This document shows positions 16,345-25,224 of a stretch of 64,000 nucleotides of DNA, one piece after another; the first letter of the stretch is position 1, and each line of letters starts with the position of its first letter. The notes below the pieces were generated by a model. It did no database searches. It was not told where the DNA came from and saw nothing but the letters and a program-made list of their open reading frames with translations. The stretch covers positions 124,001 to 188,000 of the forward strand of contig NZ_MSPW01000003.1 in the NCBI RefSeq assembly GCF_001955655.1, in the 5' to 3' direction. The position numbers were made by a program, and so were the translations under genes. This DNA is from Viridibacillus arenosi (GTDB lineage: Bacteria; Bacillota; Bacilli; Bacillales_A; Planococcaceae).

Positions 16345-17610
16345 TTAATGTGCAGTATTTTCAGAATCCAATTCCTTTTTATAACCGTTTGTTGGATCGA
16401 ATTCATTTTCCATTTTCGCAACAACTACTGTTGCAACAGAGTTACCGATAATATTCGTAATCGCACGTGCTTCACTCATAAATCTGTCTACGCCGATTAA
16501 AAGGGCAATCCCTTCGACAGGAATCATAGGAAAGGCAGCTAAGGTTGCGGCTAAAGTTATGAATCCAGACCCTGTAACACCAGCGGCCCCTTTAGATGTC
16601 AGCATTAATATACCAAGCAAAGTGATTTGTTGCCAGAAAGATAGTGGCACGTCATACGCTTGAGCGATGAACATCGCAGCCATTGATAAGTATATAGACG
16701 TACCATCAAGGTTAAAAGAATAGCCAGTCGGTACAACTAAACCGACTACTTGCTTAGAACAACCGAAGTTCTCTAACTTACGCATAATAAGCGGTAAGGC
16801 TGATTCAGATGAAGAAGTTCCAAGTACAATAAACAGTTCATCTTTAATATAATTTATAAATTTGAAAATATTAAAGCCGTAATATTTTGCTATGGAGCCT
16901 AATACGATAATGACGAACAAGAACATCGTAATATAGACTGATAACATCAGTTTACCTAATGACCACAATGATTCAAGACCAAAGTTACCGATTGTATAAG
17001 CCATGGCACCAAATGCGCCAATTGGGGACAATTTCATAATCATACTAATAATTTTAAAGAAGATATCTGCTACTTGTTCGAATAATTTAACAATCGGTTT
17101 TGCAGGGGCACCGATTGAAGCTGTAGCAACACCAAACAACACAGCACAGAATAATACAGGAAGTAATTCTCCAGCTGCAAGAGAACCAAAGAAATTCTCC
17201 GGAATTATACCCATGATAAAACTTGTAATGCCATGTTCAGATTCAGCAGCTTGTTTTGTAAATTGTGCTACATCACCTGCAGTTGCAGAAGAAGTATCTA
17301 AACCTTTCCCTGGTTGGATAATATGTACTACGATTAATCCTATTGCTAGAGCAATAGAAGATACGATTTCAAAATAGATTAAAGCTTTTCCACCAATTGA
17401 ACCAACCTTTTTCAGGTTTCCCATACCTCCAATGCCAATTACGACTGTAAGGAAGATAATTGGAGCAATTAACATTTTGATTAGCTTAATGAAAATATCA
17501 GCAAGCACTTTTAATTGTGACCCGAAAGTAGGGAACAATGCGCCTACTATAATACCAAGAATGATTGCACAGATGACTTGAACTGTTAAGTTTTTAAAGT
17601 TAATTTTCAT
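16345..17610 (-). CDS. dctA: Dicarboxylate:cation symporter, DctA/DctP type (paralogue 2)
   Basis: 421 residues, ATG with AAGAAGG upstream. Same architecture and motifs as paralogue 1 (GTSSSESALP, GYSFNLDGTSIY, TSKGAAGVTGSGF, DRFMSEARAITNIIGN); the two are close over their whole length and diverge mainly at the C-terminal tail and in the loop after the second helix. Between the paralogues lies a terminator, so each has its own transcription unit, with its own cre-like site and shared upstream motif. Two copies suggest tandem duplication followed by specialisation in affinity or substrate (inference). It is adjacent to dctB, dctS and dctR. Confidence 0.93.
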   Translation of the reverse strand: MKINFKNLTVQVICAIILGIIVGALFPTFGSQLKVLADIFIKLIKMLIAPIIFLTVVIGIGGMGNLKKVGSIGGKALIYFEIVSSIALAIGLIVVHIIQPGKGLDTSSATAGDVAQFTKQAAESEHGITSFIMGIIPENFFGSLAAGELLPVLFCAVLFGVATASIGAPAKPIVKLFEQVADIFFKIISMIMKLSPIGAFGAMAYTIGNFGLESLWSLGKLMLSVYITMFLFVIIVLGSIAKYYGFNIFKFINYIKDELFIVLGTSSSESALPLIMRKLENFGCSKQVVGLVVPTGYSFNLDGTSIYLSMAAMFIAQAYDVPLSFWQQITLLGILMLTSKGAAGVTGSGFITLAATLAAFPMIPVEGIALLIGVDRFMSEARAITNIIGNSVATVVVAKMENEFDPTNGYKKELDSENTAH

Positions 17611-17637
17611 ATGACTGGCCTTCTTTGTAATTTTATT

Positions 17638-17652
17638 TGGTATCGCTTACAA
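17638..17652 (-). promoter_or_regulatory. cre-like site upstream of dctA paralogue 2
   Basis: Minus strand TTGTAAGCGATACCA fits WTGNAANCGNWNNCW fully and sits at the same distance (28-42 bases) before the start codon as the proximal site of paralogue 1. Confidence 0.6.
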
Positions 17653-17706
17653 CGATTCCATCATAACGCTGTTGTAAATGTTTTTAATGTTATGGTTTTA
17701 AAACTC

Positions 17707-17725
17707 TTTTTGATCATATTGGTCT
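17707..17725 (-). promoter_or_regulatory. Motif shared by both dctA paralogues (candidate DctR site)
   Basis: TTTTTGATCATATTGGTCT (plus strand), the partner of 16090-16108, with conserved TTGGTCT end and spacing to the gene. Confidence 0.45.
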
Positions 17726-17780
17726 CGAATTGTGTTAAAATTTAGATTCGCTCCAAAATGCAGTCATATCAAGGGATAAG

Positions 17781-17807
17781 AAAAAGCCTTGGAGTAATCC
17801 AAGACTT
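17781..17807 (-). terminator. Terminator of the dctB-type gene
   Basis: Stem AAGCCTTGGA / TCCAAGACTT with one mismatch, loop GTAA; minus-strand T-run after it. Confidence 0.7.
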
Positions 17808-17869
17808 AAAAAAACTTAATACACAATTTTAAAAAATCCTTTTGTACTAGTACAGTTGTGTAATTGTTG

Positions 17870-18919
17870 TTATTTATTGTTAATTTCTTTTTCAATTTCC
17901 TGTAAAAATGTTTTACTTACTTGTTTACGATAGTTTTCGTAAATTGGTTTGAAGAGCTTTTGCCATTTTTGTTGTTCATCATATGATAAAGTTCTGATCT
18001 GAACATCGGATAATTGTTGTAAACTCTCCAAATCCTTATCATTCATGTGCTTTGAATGTTCAAAATTCCAAGAAGTAGCCTCATTAATAGCCTCTACTAC
18101 TTTTTCCTGCAAATCGGTTGACAAACTATTATAAAAATCCTCATTCATCATAACAGCGTATCCAAGTACACCGTGATTTGTAATCGTTAAGTTCTTTTGT
18201 AGTTTATAAAAGCCCTTAGAGTAAATGTTGGAAATAGTGTTTTCTTGTGCATTCAATTCTTTTTTTTCAAGCTCTGTATATAATTCATCAAACGATGTTG
18301 CAACGGGGGTTGCTTGAAATATAGTAAACTGTTGTTGTAAAACCTTACTTGGCATGGCACGCACCTTAAGTCCCTTAAAATCTTCAGAGGTAAGTATCGG
18401 TTTGCCAGATGTTAGTATTTGCTTAAAACCATTATTCCAAAAAGCCAATCCTTTAATATTATAGCGTCCTAGTTGATTCAGTAACTGCTCTCCGAAAGGC
18501 CCTGTTAAAACTCGCTTCACATCATCTTCTGTATGAAATAAATAAGGTAAATCAAGCACTGACCATGTAGGCAACGTTTTTGTCATTTTTGAAAAGGATG
18601 GAGCAATCATTTCTACTTCTCCATTTTCCAATGCTTCCAATTCATTATTATCATTATAGAGCAAACCGTTTGGATAGATCACAACGCGGATACGACCATC
18701 TGTTTTTTGCTCTAATAATTCAGCGAATTTTATAGCAGTTTGACCCTTAGGTGTATTTTCCGCCACAATATGACTAAAATTGATAACGATTTGGTCATTT
18801 AAACCACCTTGTTCTTCATCGATTGGTAATGAGGAGTCTAATCCGAATTGTTGTTGATAGCCGATGATACCAATAAGTACTATTAAAGTGATGAAAGCTG
18901 TAGTAATATATAAACGCAT
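17870..18919 (-). CDS. dctB: C4-dicarboxylate-binding protein, DctB/DctP (TRAP solute-binding) family
   Basis: 349 residues. An N-terminal hydrophobic helix (7-22) without a lipobox acts as signal peptide or anchor. The core has TRAP/DctP-family features: INFSHIVAENTPKGQTA, KFAELLEQKTDGRI, YPNGLL, LEALENGEVEM, and the KGLKVRAMPS segment with the conserved Arg that binds the carboxylate. No TRAP membrane subunits are nearby. Instead it is divergent from a DctS kinase and next to DctA symporters. This is the gene content of the B. subtilis dctB-dctS-dctR-dctP locus, where DctB acts as a co-sensor with DctS and the transporter (established). A sensory rather than transport role is therefore likely. 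Confidence 0.9.
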   Translation of the reverse strand: MRLYITTAFITLIVLIGIIGYQQQFGLDSSLPIDEEQGGLNDQIVINFSHIVAENTPKGQTAIKFAELLEQKTDGRIRVVIYPNGLLYNDNNELEALENGEVEMIAPSFSKMTKTLPTWSVLDLPYLFHTEDDVKRVLTGPFGEQLLNQLGRYNIKGLAFWNNGFKQILTSGKPILTSEDFKGLKVRAMPSKVLQQQFTIFQATPVATSFDELYTELEKKELNAQENTISNIYSKGFYKLQKNLTITNHGVLGYAVMMNEDFYNSLSTDLQEKVVEAINEATSWNFEHSKHMNDKDLESLQQLSDVQIRTLSYDEQQKWQKLFKPIYENYRKQVSKTFLQEIEKEINNK

Positions 18920-19016
18920 TTATGTACTCCATAACATTTAGACTTTTTTCTTTACATTCTAACATAGTTTCTAATGTTACAATGAAGGCATTCTATAAAA
19001 CATTCTAGGGGGCGCC

Positions 19017-20612
19017 ATGAAAACAAAGCAAATATCGATGAATAGCAAAATAATGTCGCTCACCTTTTTCCTCATCGTTTTTTCATTATTAGTTGCAGGT
19101 ATTTTCGTACTTGGTAACATAATGAAAACTAAAGAAAAAGAGCTAGGTACTGAAGCAATGTTAATAGCTAGAACGGTCGGAAAGCTACCGGAAATAAGGG
19201 AGCAGCTTGCTTCAAATAGATCCTTTGAGAAGAAGTCTGCTACTATCAATCAAACCGTAGAAGGTATCCGTGTCATAAATAAAGCGGATTATATTGTCGT
19301 TCTAGATATGGAGCATAGAAGGTTATCCCATCCTGTCAAAAGCATGATAGGGCAAACATCTAATACCGTTGATGAAAATGCAGCTTTTGTTGAACATTAT
19401 TATATTTCCAAAGCAAAAGGTGAAATTGGTAGTGTAGTGCGTGCATTCGTTCCTGTTATGAGCGAAGAGCACAAACAAGTAGGAGTTGTAATCGTTGGTT
19501 ATAGCTTACCAACTGTATTCGAGATTATTAAAAGCATTCAAAATGAAATTATTATAGCGACAATGCTGAGTCTTTTTTTTGGAGCATGGGGGGCATGGGT
19601 ATTAGGCCGTCATATGAAGAAGCAGATGTTTGGCTTAGAGCCTCATGAAATTGCACGTCTTTATGTGGAACGGACAGAAACATTTAATGCAATGCATGAG
19701 GGTATTATTGCGATTGATAAAGAAAACACAGTAACCATTTTCAACAAGAAGGCTCGTCAAATTCTAGGTGTAGAGGGTGATGACTTTATCGGCAAGAAAA
19801 TCTATCATATTTTACCTGATACACGTTTACCCGAAATTCTAGACTATAACGAACCTGTTTATAACAAAGAGCTCTTCATTAATCAGCACAGTATTATGAG
19901 TAATCGCGTGCCAATTGAAGTGAATAATGAAACGGTCGGGGCCATTGCTATTTTCCAAGATCGTACAGAAGTGAATAAGCTTGCAGAAGAATTAACAGGG
20001 GTTCAAGAGTTTGTACAAGCACTTCGTATTCAAAATCATGAACACAAAAACAAAATGCATACTATAGCAGGCCTATTACAGCTTGGACATTACGATCAAG
20101 CACTAGCTTATATTGTAAAAGTTAAAGAACAACAAGATGATATTACGAACTTCTTAGATGAACGGATTAAAAATCAGAATATTTCCGGCCTATTATTAAG
20201 TAAAATTAATCACGGTAAAGAACTAGGCATTGAAGTTGAAATTGATATGAATAGCCAGCTGTCCTATTTACCCGAAACACTAGCATTCAATGATTTTGTA
20301 ATCCTTCTAGGCAATCTAATTGAAAATGCATTTGATGCACTATTAAATGTAGAACGAGAAGAAAAGCATGTTTTAATAAGTATCGATCAAGATGAACATA
20401 CCTTATCCATTTTAGTGGAGGATAATGGGGCAGGTATTCCAAATGATAAACTGGAGCAAATTTTTCAAAATGGTTTTACAACAAAAGCTCAAAAAAATCA
20501 CGGTATAGGGTTATACTTAATTGATGGAATTGTGAAAAAAGGAAACGGTACTATCGATGTATCCAGTACACCTGGTGAAGGTACAAGCTTTTTCATCACT
20601 TTTTATTTGTAA
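19017..20612 (+). CDS. dctS: DctS-type sensor histidine kinase (CitA/DcuS family)
   Basis: 531 residues, ATG with AGGGGGC upstream. TM1 about 13-34 and TM2 about 175-197 enclose an extracytoplasmic PAS/Cache sensor with MEHRRLSHP (98-106) and VVRAFVPV, the family's carboxylate-binding region. A cytoplasmic PAS follows (220-320), then a short DHp helix with NHEHKNK (predicted phospho-His 341), N-box NLIENAFDAL (433-442), G1 EDNGAGIP (468-475) and G2 GIGLYL. This is the complete CitA/DcuS layout. Overlap-free, eight bases from the response regulator's region, and divergent from dctB. It should sense external C4-dicarboxylates and phosphorylate DctR. Confidence 0.95.
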   Translation: MKTKQISMNSKIMSLTFFLIVFSLLVAGIFVLGNIMKTKEKELGTEAMLIARTVGKLPEIREQLASNRSFEKKSATINQTVEGIRVINKADYIVVLDMEHRRLSHPVKSMIGQTSNTVDENAAFVEHYYISKAKGEIGSVVRAFVPVMSEEHKQVGVVIVGYSLPTVFEIIKSIQNEIIIATMLSLFFGAWGAWVLGRHMKKQMFGLEPHEIARLYVERTETFNAMHEGIIAIDKENTVTIFNKKARQILGVEGDDFIGKKIYHILPDTRLPEILDYNEPVYNKELFINQHSIMSNRVPIEVNNETVGAIAIFQDRTEVNKLAEELTGVQEFVQALRIQNHEHKNKMHTIAGLLQLGHYDQALAYIVKVKEQQDDITNFLDERIKNQNISGLLLSKINHGKELGIEVEIDMNSQLSYLPETLAFNDFVILLGNLIENAFDALLNVEREEKHVLISIDQDEHTLSILVEDNGAGIPNDKLEQIFQNGFTTKAQKNHGIGLYLIDGIVKKGNGTIDVSSTPGEGTSFFITFYL

Positions 20613-20626
20613 AGGAGGGCTTGAGT

Positions 20627-21310
20627 ATGCTTCCCATTTCTGTGTTATTAGTAGAAGATGACCCGATGGTGCGTCAAGTAAATCGCCAATTTATAGAGCG
20701 TGTAAAAGGGTTTCGCATAGTCGGTACTGCAGGGAACGGTATCGAAGGGATGAAACAGATTAAGCAGTTGAAGCCAGATCTAGTCGTCATGGACATTTTC
20801 ATGCCAGAACAAGACGGTATTAAAACGCTGCAAAAGCTTCGTGAAAGTGATACAAAGGTGGATGTCATCACAGTGACAGCTGCTAACGATATGAAAACAA
20901 TTCAACATGTGTTACAACTCGGAGTATTTGATTACATTATGAAACCATTTACATACGAACGCATTAAACACACTCTTGAAAATTACATGCACTTTAAAGA
21001 AAAAGTATCCGAGAAAAACGAATTGACTCAGCGTGAGCTAGATGAATTATTACATCATCAACAAAATACTAGAAAAGAGCCCAATAACTTACCAAAAGGT
21101 CTAAACGGTTCTACTTTAGAGAAAATTGTTTCTTATATTGAAAAACAAGAAGCAGCCATTTCTGCTGAAGAAGTTGCCAATGGTGTCGGCCTTGCACGAG
21201 TTACAGCGCGTCGTTACCTTGATTATTTAGAAAAACAGCAAAAAGTCGTCATCGATATTCAATACGGTGGCGTTGGTAGACCGATTAATCAATATCGGAT
21301 TATTCATTAA
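20627..21310 (+). CDS. dctR: DctR-type response regulator (CitB family)
   Basis: 227 residues from the ATG at 20627, eight bases after AGGAGG; a TTG two bases after that site is too close. Receiver domain with acidic pocket VEDD (9-12), phospho-acceptor D56 in VVMDIFMP and K106 in IMKPF. The C-terminal half has a linker and an HTH of the CitB/DcuR type (AAISAEEVANGVGLARVTARRYL), ending in the GGVGRPINQYRI signature of the subfamily. It should activate the nearby symporter genes, whose promoters share a 19-base motif. Confidence 0.95.
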   Translation: MLPISVLLVEDDPMVRQVNRQFIERVKGFRIVGTAGNGIEGMKQIKQLKPDLVVMDIFMPEQDGIKTLQKLRESDTKVDVITVTAANDMKTIQHVLQLGVFDYIMKPFTYERIKHTLENYMHFKEKVSEKNELTQRELDELLHHQQNTRKEPNNLPKGLNGSTLEKIVSYIEKQEAAISAEEVANGVGLARVTARRYLDYLEKQQKVVIDIQYGGVGRPINQYRIIH

Positions 21311-21410
21311 TGTGGTATTACCGCGATTAGTTGAATTTTGGAATTGTTGGAGTTCTACAATTTTTACAAAAAAGATGCCAAGTTAGCAGTTAATTAGAGT
21401 TGGTGAAAAT

Positions 21411-21962
21411 ATGTCCAGAAAAATAAATAAATTATTAAAAGCATTTCCAATGGAATTAAAGGAAGATGTGATTAAAGTTTTAAGTATAGTTAACCATTCA
21501 AACAAGTTAGACTTTTCATATGGTTTTGAGGTTAATTATAGGGGAAGTAAGTTGAATATTCCTGAACGCATATATATTAATGAACCTTCCTTATTACAAT
21601 ACAGTTCATTAACAGATAGACAACAAGTAGTATTAAATTGTGTATTTACAAGGCACCATGATGGTTTTATTAGAGAAGAAAATTTAAAAAAGATAATTAA
21701 GCAATGCAATGACTACAATTGGATAATTCCCTATATAATTCAACTTACAGGGGAGTATGTAATCGAAATTTTACAAGTGATCAAAGATAATTTAGATAGT
21801 ATTGATAAGAGTATCATAAAAGAGTTTATTGCAGAAAATGCAACATTTTATAATACAATTGAAAGTAGAGTAATCAGTTATTGGAATTGTAATTATCGAA
21901 GTAAATATCCAGCCAAAACAGATTATGTAGGTTATGAAATCATTGAATATTTCAATGCTTAA
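21411..21962 (+). CDS. Conserved-type hypothetical protein
   Basis: 183 residues, ATG with GTTGGTGA upstream. No signal peptide or membrane helix; rich in aromatic residues and Ile. Features include SLTDRQQVVLNC, TRHHDGFIREENLKKI and a helix IIPYIIQLTGEYVIEILQVI. It looks all-helical and cytoplasmic. I do not recognise it, though the TRHHDG segment looks conserved in style. It has its own terminator and follows dctR by 100 bases, with no visible link. Confidence 0.7.
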   Translation: MSRKINKLLKAFPMELKEDVIKVLSIVNHSNKLDFSYGFEVNYRGSKLNIPERIYINEPSLLQYSSLTDRQQVVLNCVFTRHHDGFIREENLKKIIKQCNDYNWIIPYIIQLTGEYVIEILQVIKDNLDSIDKSIIKEFIAENATFYNTIESRVISYWNCNYRSKYPAKTDYVGYEIIEYFNA

Positions 21963-21991
21963 ATGTTCTTTATATTGAGCTTAATTTTAAT

Positions 21992-22025
21992 GGGGGATCC
22001 AATATTTTTTTGGAATCCCCCTAAT
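21992..22025 (+). terminator. Rho-independent terminator
   Basis: Stem GGGGGAT / ATCCCCC with a large T-rich loop, then TAATTTT; closes the preceding hypothetical gene. Confidence 0.65.
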
Positions 22026-22181
22026 TTTATTTGGAAAAATCAAAATGCATTTTTCGAACTCATCATCAAATGATAAAAATTCTCCTACCGAATGTGATAC
22101 AACACTTCATTGATCAGATTTCTACAATAGTAGTAAAAAAGCTTGTGATTCTATAAAATCAACAAGCTCTTTTATCAACCT

Positions 22182-22430
22182 TTAAATATCTCGGAGTGTA
22201 CCCCATACTACAGAAATATGTGGTTTCGTATTAACAATCAAATCTTTCATTAAAGAATCATTGAATGATACTTGAATAGATTCCTCGCCATTATTTTTAG
22301 TAATGACTAAAACTTCTACTTCTTCTAAATTCAATTCCATTCGTATCCTTTTTCCGTCTCTCCAAATTAATCTTAGTCGATTTATCGCAGGTTCAATAAT
22401 TACTTCAAGTATTTCGTTATCTCGTCTCAA
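22182..22430 (-). CDS. Hypothetical protein, second part of an overlapping pair
   Basis: 82 residues if started at the TTG whose bases overlap the stop of the preceding frame (TTGA). Beta-rich sequence: ILEVIIEPAINRLRLIWRDG, RIRMELNLEEVEVLV, HISVVWGTL. No ribosome site stands before this TTG. It is therefore either translated by coupling or is the rest of a frameshifted gene. Joined to the upstream frame (22427-22543) it would give a smooth protein of about 120 residues. Family not recognised. Confidence 0.5.
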   Translation of the reverse strand: MRRDNEILEVIIEPAINRLRLIWRDGKRIRMELNLEEVEVLVITKNNGEESIQVSFNDSLMKDLIVNTKPHISVVWGTLRDI

Positions 22431-22543
22431 TACAATGTGCTTTCGTTATAATACCAATCCAAGTCTTTGTCTAATATATCTGGTATGGATTCAAATACAT
22501 CAATCAGTTCATACATTTCTGGGAAAGTTTCGATGGTATTCAT
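22427..22543 (-). CDS. Short acidic ORF, first part of an overlapping pair
   Basis: 38 residues with ATG and a decent AGAGAGAAG site. MNTIETFPEMYELIDVFES, then DLDWYYNESTLY and a TGA. The composition is that of the head of an ordinary cytoplasmic protein and runs naturally into the next frame (LRRDNEILEV). A single-base change near 22427-22435 would fuse the two. It may be a real frameshift, a programmed one or a sequencing error. Confidence 0.45.
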   Translation of the reverse strand: MNTIETFPEMYELIDVFESIPDILDKDLDWYYNESTLY

Positions 22544-22831
22544 CTTCTCTCTAATGATTCTATAGTCTATCAATTATTAAAACGTTTTCTATAGTATAGA
22601 TTATTATTAAAATAATTATCTCGTTCTTTATAATTTAATTTTTGAAATCGCATATTTCTATGTAAAGAAGACAATTGGTTTTTTCACAAATTTATTACTG
22701 CGAATTGTATTAGAGTTCTCCTATTTTCCCAGTTAACTGCATAGATTGGTGATAGCAGACAAATAGTAGAATGAAAGATATTTTTTGTGCAACAATTTAA
22801 GATTATGTAGTTTTCATAGGGGGTATGAAGG

Positions 22832-23818
22832 ATGAAGAAGATTATTAATCAACCTGAACAAGTGCTAGTTGATATGTTAGCTGGATACAAGCTAGTGCAC
22901 GATGACGTGACGTATTTAGAAGATACTCATGTCATTACACGCGCTCAATTTACATCTAATAAAGTCGGCATCATTAGTGGTGGCGGAAGTGGGCATGAGC
23001 CTGCACATGCGGGTTTTGTTGGTCTAGGGATGCTAGATGCGGCTGTATGTGGACATGTTTTTACCTCTCCTACACCCGATCAAGTATTTAGTGCTATAAA
23101 AGCTGCAGATCAAGGTTCTGGTGTTTTCCTTGTCATTAAGAATTATAGTGGGGATTGCATGAATTTTGAAATGGCAAAGGATCTAGCAGAGTTAGAAGGT
23201 ATTGCAGTAGACTACGTTATAGTCAATGATGATGTGGCTGTATTCGATAGTAGCTATACAGAGGGGCGTCGAGGAGTTGCCGGCACAATTCTAGTGCATA
23301 AAATTATCGGTGCAGCCGCAGAAAAAGGGGCTTCACTTGAAGACATTAAGACGCTAGCAGAAAGTGTCGTAGCACATCTTGCCACTGTTGGCGTTGCTAT
23401 AAAACCTGCCATTGTTCCTGAGGTTGGTAAGCCTGGTTTTGACTTAGATGAGGATGAAATGGAATTTGGTATTGGGATACACGGAGAACCCGGTTATAGC
23501 CGTGAAAAAATCAAAACTTCTCGTGAAATTGCAGAAGAATTAATTCATAAAATTGAAATGGAAACCAAATGGACGACGGATCAAACTCTTGCTGTACTTA
23601 TTAACGGTATGGGTGCTACGCCACTTATGGAGCAATATATTTTCGCACATGATTGTTTAAATATATTGCAAGAAAAAGGCTACAAAGTACAATTTAAAAA
23701 AGTTGGGAATTACATGACTGCTATTGATATGGCAGGTGTCTCTTTAACATTATTACAATTAGAAGATCCGAAATGGCTTGAATATTTAACTGAAAGTACA
23801 CTAGCGCCTGCTTGGTAA
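22832..23818 (+). CDS. dhaK: Dihydroxyacetone kinase subunit DhaK
   Basis: 328 residues, ATG with AGGGGGTATG upstream. Substrate-binding subunit: GGGSGHEPAHAG (50-61) and H217 in GIGIHGEPG, the His that forms a covalent hemiaminal with dihydroxyacetone (established). The full family length is present. First gene of dhaKLM; dhaL starts 13 bases after the stop. The complex phosphorylates dihydroxyacetone in the cytoplasm with phosphate passed from PEP through HPr, DhaM and DhaL-ADP. No glycerol dehydrogenase or DhaS/DhaR regulator gene adjoins it. Confidence 0.97.
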   Translation: MKKIINQPEQVLVDMLAGYKLVHDDVTYLEDTHVITRAQFTSNKVGIISGGGSGHEPAHAGFVGLGMLDAAVCGHVFTSPTPDQVFSAIKAADQGSGVFLVIKNYSGDCMNFEMAKDLAELEGIAVDYVIVNDDVAVFDSSYTEGRRGVAGTILVHKIIGAAAEKGASLEDIKTLAESVVAHLATVGVAIKPAIVPEVGKPGFDLDEDEMEFGIGIHGEPGYSREKIKTSREIAEELIHKIEMETKWTTDQTLAVLINGMGATPLMEQYIFAHDCLNILQEKGYKVQFKKVGNYMTAIDMAGVSLTLLQLEDPKWLEYLTESTLAPAW

Positions 23819-23831
23819 GGGGGAGTTTCTA

Positions 23832-24440
23832 ATGATCATCACAAAAGATTTGGCACAAAAATGGTTCACCGTATTTGCAGAAAAAGTAATTCAAGATAAA
23901 GAACAATTAAGTGAATACGATCGTATTATAGGTGATGGAGACCACGGCATGAACATGGCAAGGGGAGCGCAACAATTACTCTCTTCATGGCAAGAGTCTG
24001 TACCTCCTCATTTAGCAGATGTATTCAAGCATGCTGCGATGAAATGGATTAGCGGGGTAGGTGGAGCATCAGGGCCCTTATATGGTACAGCGTTTCTTGA
24101 AATGGCAAAAGCCATTGGCACGAAAGAAGAGTTACAGCATGATGAATTAATAAATGTAATCAAAGCTGGATTTGATGGGATAAAAAAACGAGGAAAATCA
24201 GATATCGGCCAGAAAACAATGCTAGATGTATGGGCGCCAGCTATTGAATCCTTAGAAGAAAAACAGCTAACAACAGAGATATTAGAAACAACTCTAACAA
24301 AGGTTACCGAGTTAAAGGCAACTAAAGGCAGGGCATCCTTCTTAGGGGAGAGGTCTATAAACGAAGTAGATCCAGGTGCCGCTTCCTCTAAACTGTTTTT
24401 TGAAGCACTATTAGAAGCAGGTGATTTAAATGACGACTAA
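23832..24440 (+). CDS. dhaL: Dihydroxyacetone kinase subunit DhaL
   Basis: 202 residues, ATG with AAGGGGGAGT upstream. It holds tightly bound ADP through the Mg site IGDGDHGMNM (D35, D37, H38 in the family's DxDxGxN-like loop), plus SGVGGASGPLYG and the GRASFLGERS segment near the C-terminus. It transfers phosphate from DhaM to the substrate on DhaK. It overlaps dhaM by eleven bases, which implies translational coupling. Confidence 0.97.
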   Translation: MIITKDLAQKWFTVFAEKVIQDKEQLSEYDRIIGDGDHGMNMARGAQQLLSSWQESVPPHLADVFKHAAMKWISGVGGASGPLYGTAFLEMAKAIGTKEELQHDELINVIKAGFDGIKKRGKSDIGQKTMLDVWAPAIESLEEKQLTTEILETTLTKVTELKATKGRASFLGERSINEVDPGAASSKLFFEALLEAGDLNDD

Positions 24441-24807
24441 TATCGGCATAGTCATGGTGTCACATAGTAAGGATATCGTAAAAGGTTTGTATGACTTAAT
24501 ACACCAAGTTGCACCTAATGTGTCTATCACATTTGTAGGTGGAACAGTGGATGGTGATATTGGCACCAGCTTTGAAACAGTTCAACAAGCAATTGAAGAA
24601 AATACAAGTAATCAACTGTTCGCTTTTTATGATTTAGGTAGTGCCAAAATGAATCTAGAAATGGCTGCGGAACTCTCAGAGAAAGAAATTGAGATTATGG
24701 ATGTCTCGTTTATTGAAGGTGTCTATTGTACAGCAGCACTATTTGAAATGAACGCGGATTTACCTGCAGTTATAAATGAGTTAGAGAAATTAATGATTAA
24801 AAGATAA
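24430..24807 (+). CDS. dhaM: PTS-dependent DhaM phosphotransfer subunit (EIIA-Man type)
   Basis: 125 residues, only the EIIA(Man)-like domain, as in lactococcal DhaM; the HPr and EI-like domains of E. coli DhaM are absent. MVSHSKDI gives the phospho-accepting His 12, which receives phosphate from the general HPr. YDLGSAKMN and SFIEGVY are family segments. Start chosen at the ATG that overlaps the end of dhaL. A clear terminator follows. Confidence 0.95.
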   Translation: MTTNIGIVMVSHSKDIVKGLYDLIHQVAPNVSITFVGGTVDGDIGTSFETVQQAIEENTSNQLFAFYDLGSAKMNLEMAAELSEKEIEIMDVSFIEGVYCTAALFEMNADLPAVINELEKLMIKR

Positions 24808-24843
24808 GGCTAAACTAACTCTGATAGTCTATTAAAGTTCGAT

Positions 24844-24883
24844 AAAAATCACCTCTTTCGTTTTTATTAGAGGTGATTTTTTA
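24844..24883 (+). terminator. Terminator of dhaKLM
   Basis: Stem AAAAATCACCTCT / AGAGGTGATTTTT with a 12-base loop and a T-run. Confidence 0.93.
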
Positions 24884-24987
24884 TTGTATATTTATGTTAA
24901 AGTAAATTTGGAGATAGTGAAGAAATGTACATGAAATCAAAACCGATTCTGTTATATCCAATATTTTCATATATAGTTAAAATTTGA

Positions 24988-25224
24988 TTGACATAGGAAT
25001 TTACTTTATGCTATATTTCGTGTAATAACTTTGAAGGGAAGATGAGTGGACAATGTTAAACTAATTCTATTTTTTACAAAAGAGTATATACATGTACTTG
25101 TAAAATTGGATTAGTCTGCTCATTTATCATATTTCGAAGAACCTAATACGAAAAAATAGGTTTATTTGTCATGAATAAATATATTGAATCGACTAATCCT
25201 TCCAAATTAATGGGGGGATTTTTT
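24988..25224 (+). promoter_or_regulatory. Promoter, possible uORF and transcription attenuator of the ABC-F gene
   Basis: Promoter TTGACA (24988-24993), 18 bases, TATATT (25012-25017). Short leader frames follow: MSGQC (25042-25059) and MLN (25053-25064). Then GGATTAGTC (25108-25116) can pair with GACTAATCC (25191-25199). The latter overlaps the 5' arm of a terminator, AATCCTTCC paired with GGGGGGATT plus TTTT (25195-25224). Thus antiterminator and terminator are mutually exclusive. A further hairpin AACCTA/TAGGTT lies at 25140-25162. Ribosome-mediated attenuators of this design precede several ABC-F resistance genes (established). Which uORF is used is unclear. Confidence 0.7.

Noticed and set aside
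17003-17377. Plus-strand open frame inside dctA paralogue 2
   Set aside because: Antisense to a clear membrane transporter; Pro/Ala/Asn composition of a shadow frame.
25042-25064. Treating MSGQC or MLN as a confirmed leader peptide
   Set aside because: Both are possible, but spacing to the AAGGGAAG site is poor for each; kept only as part of the attenuator description.
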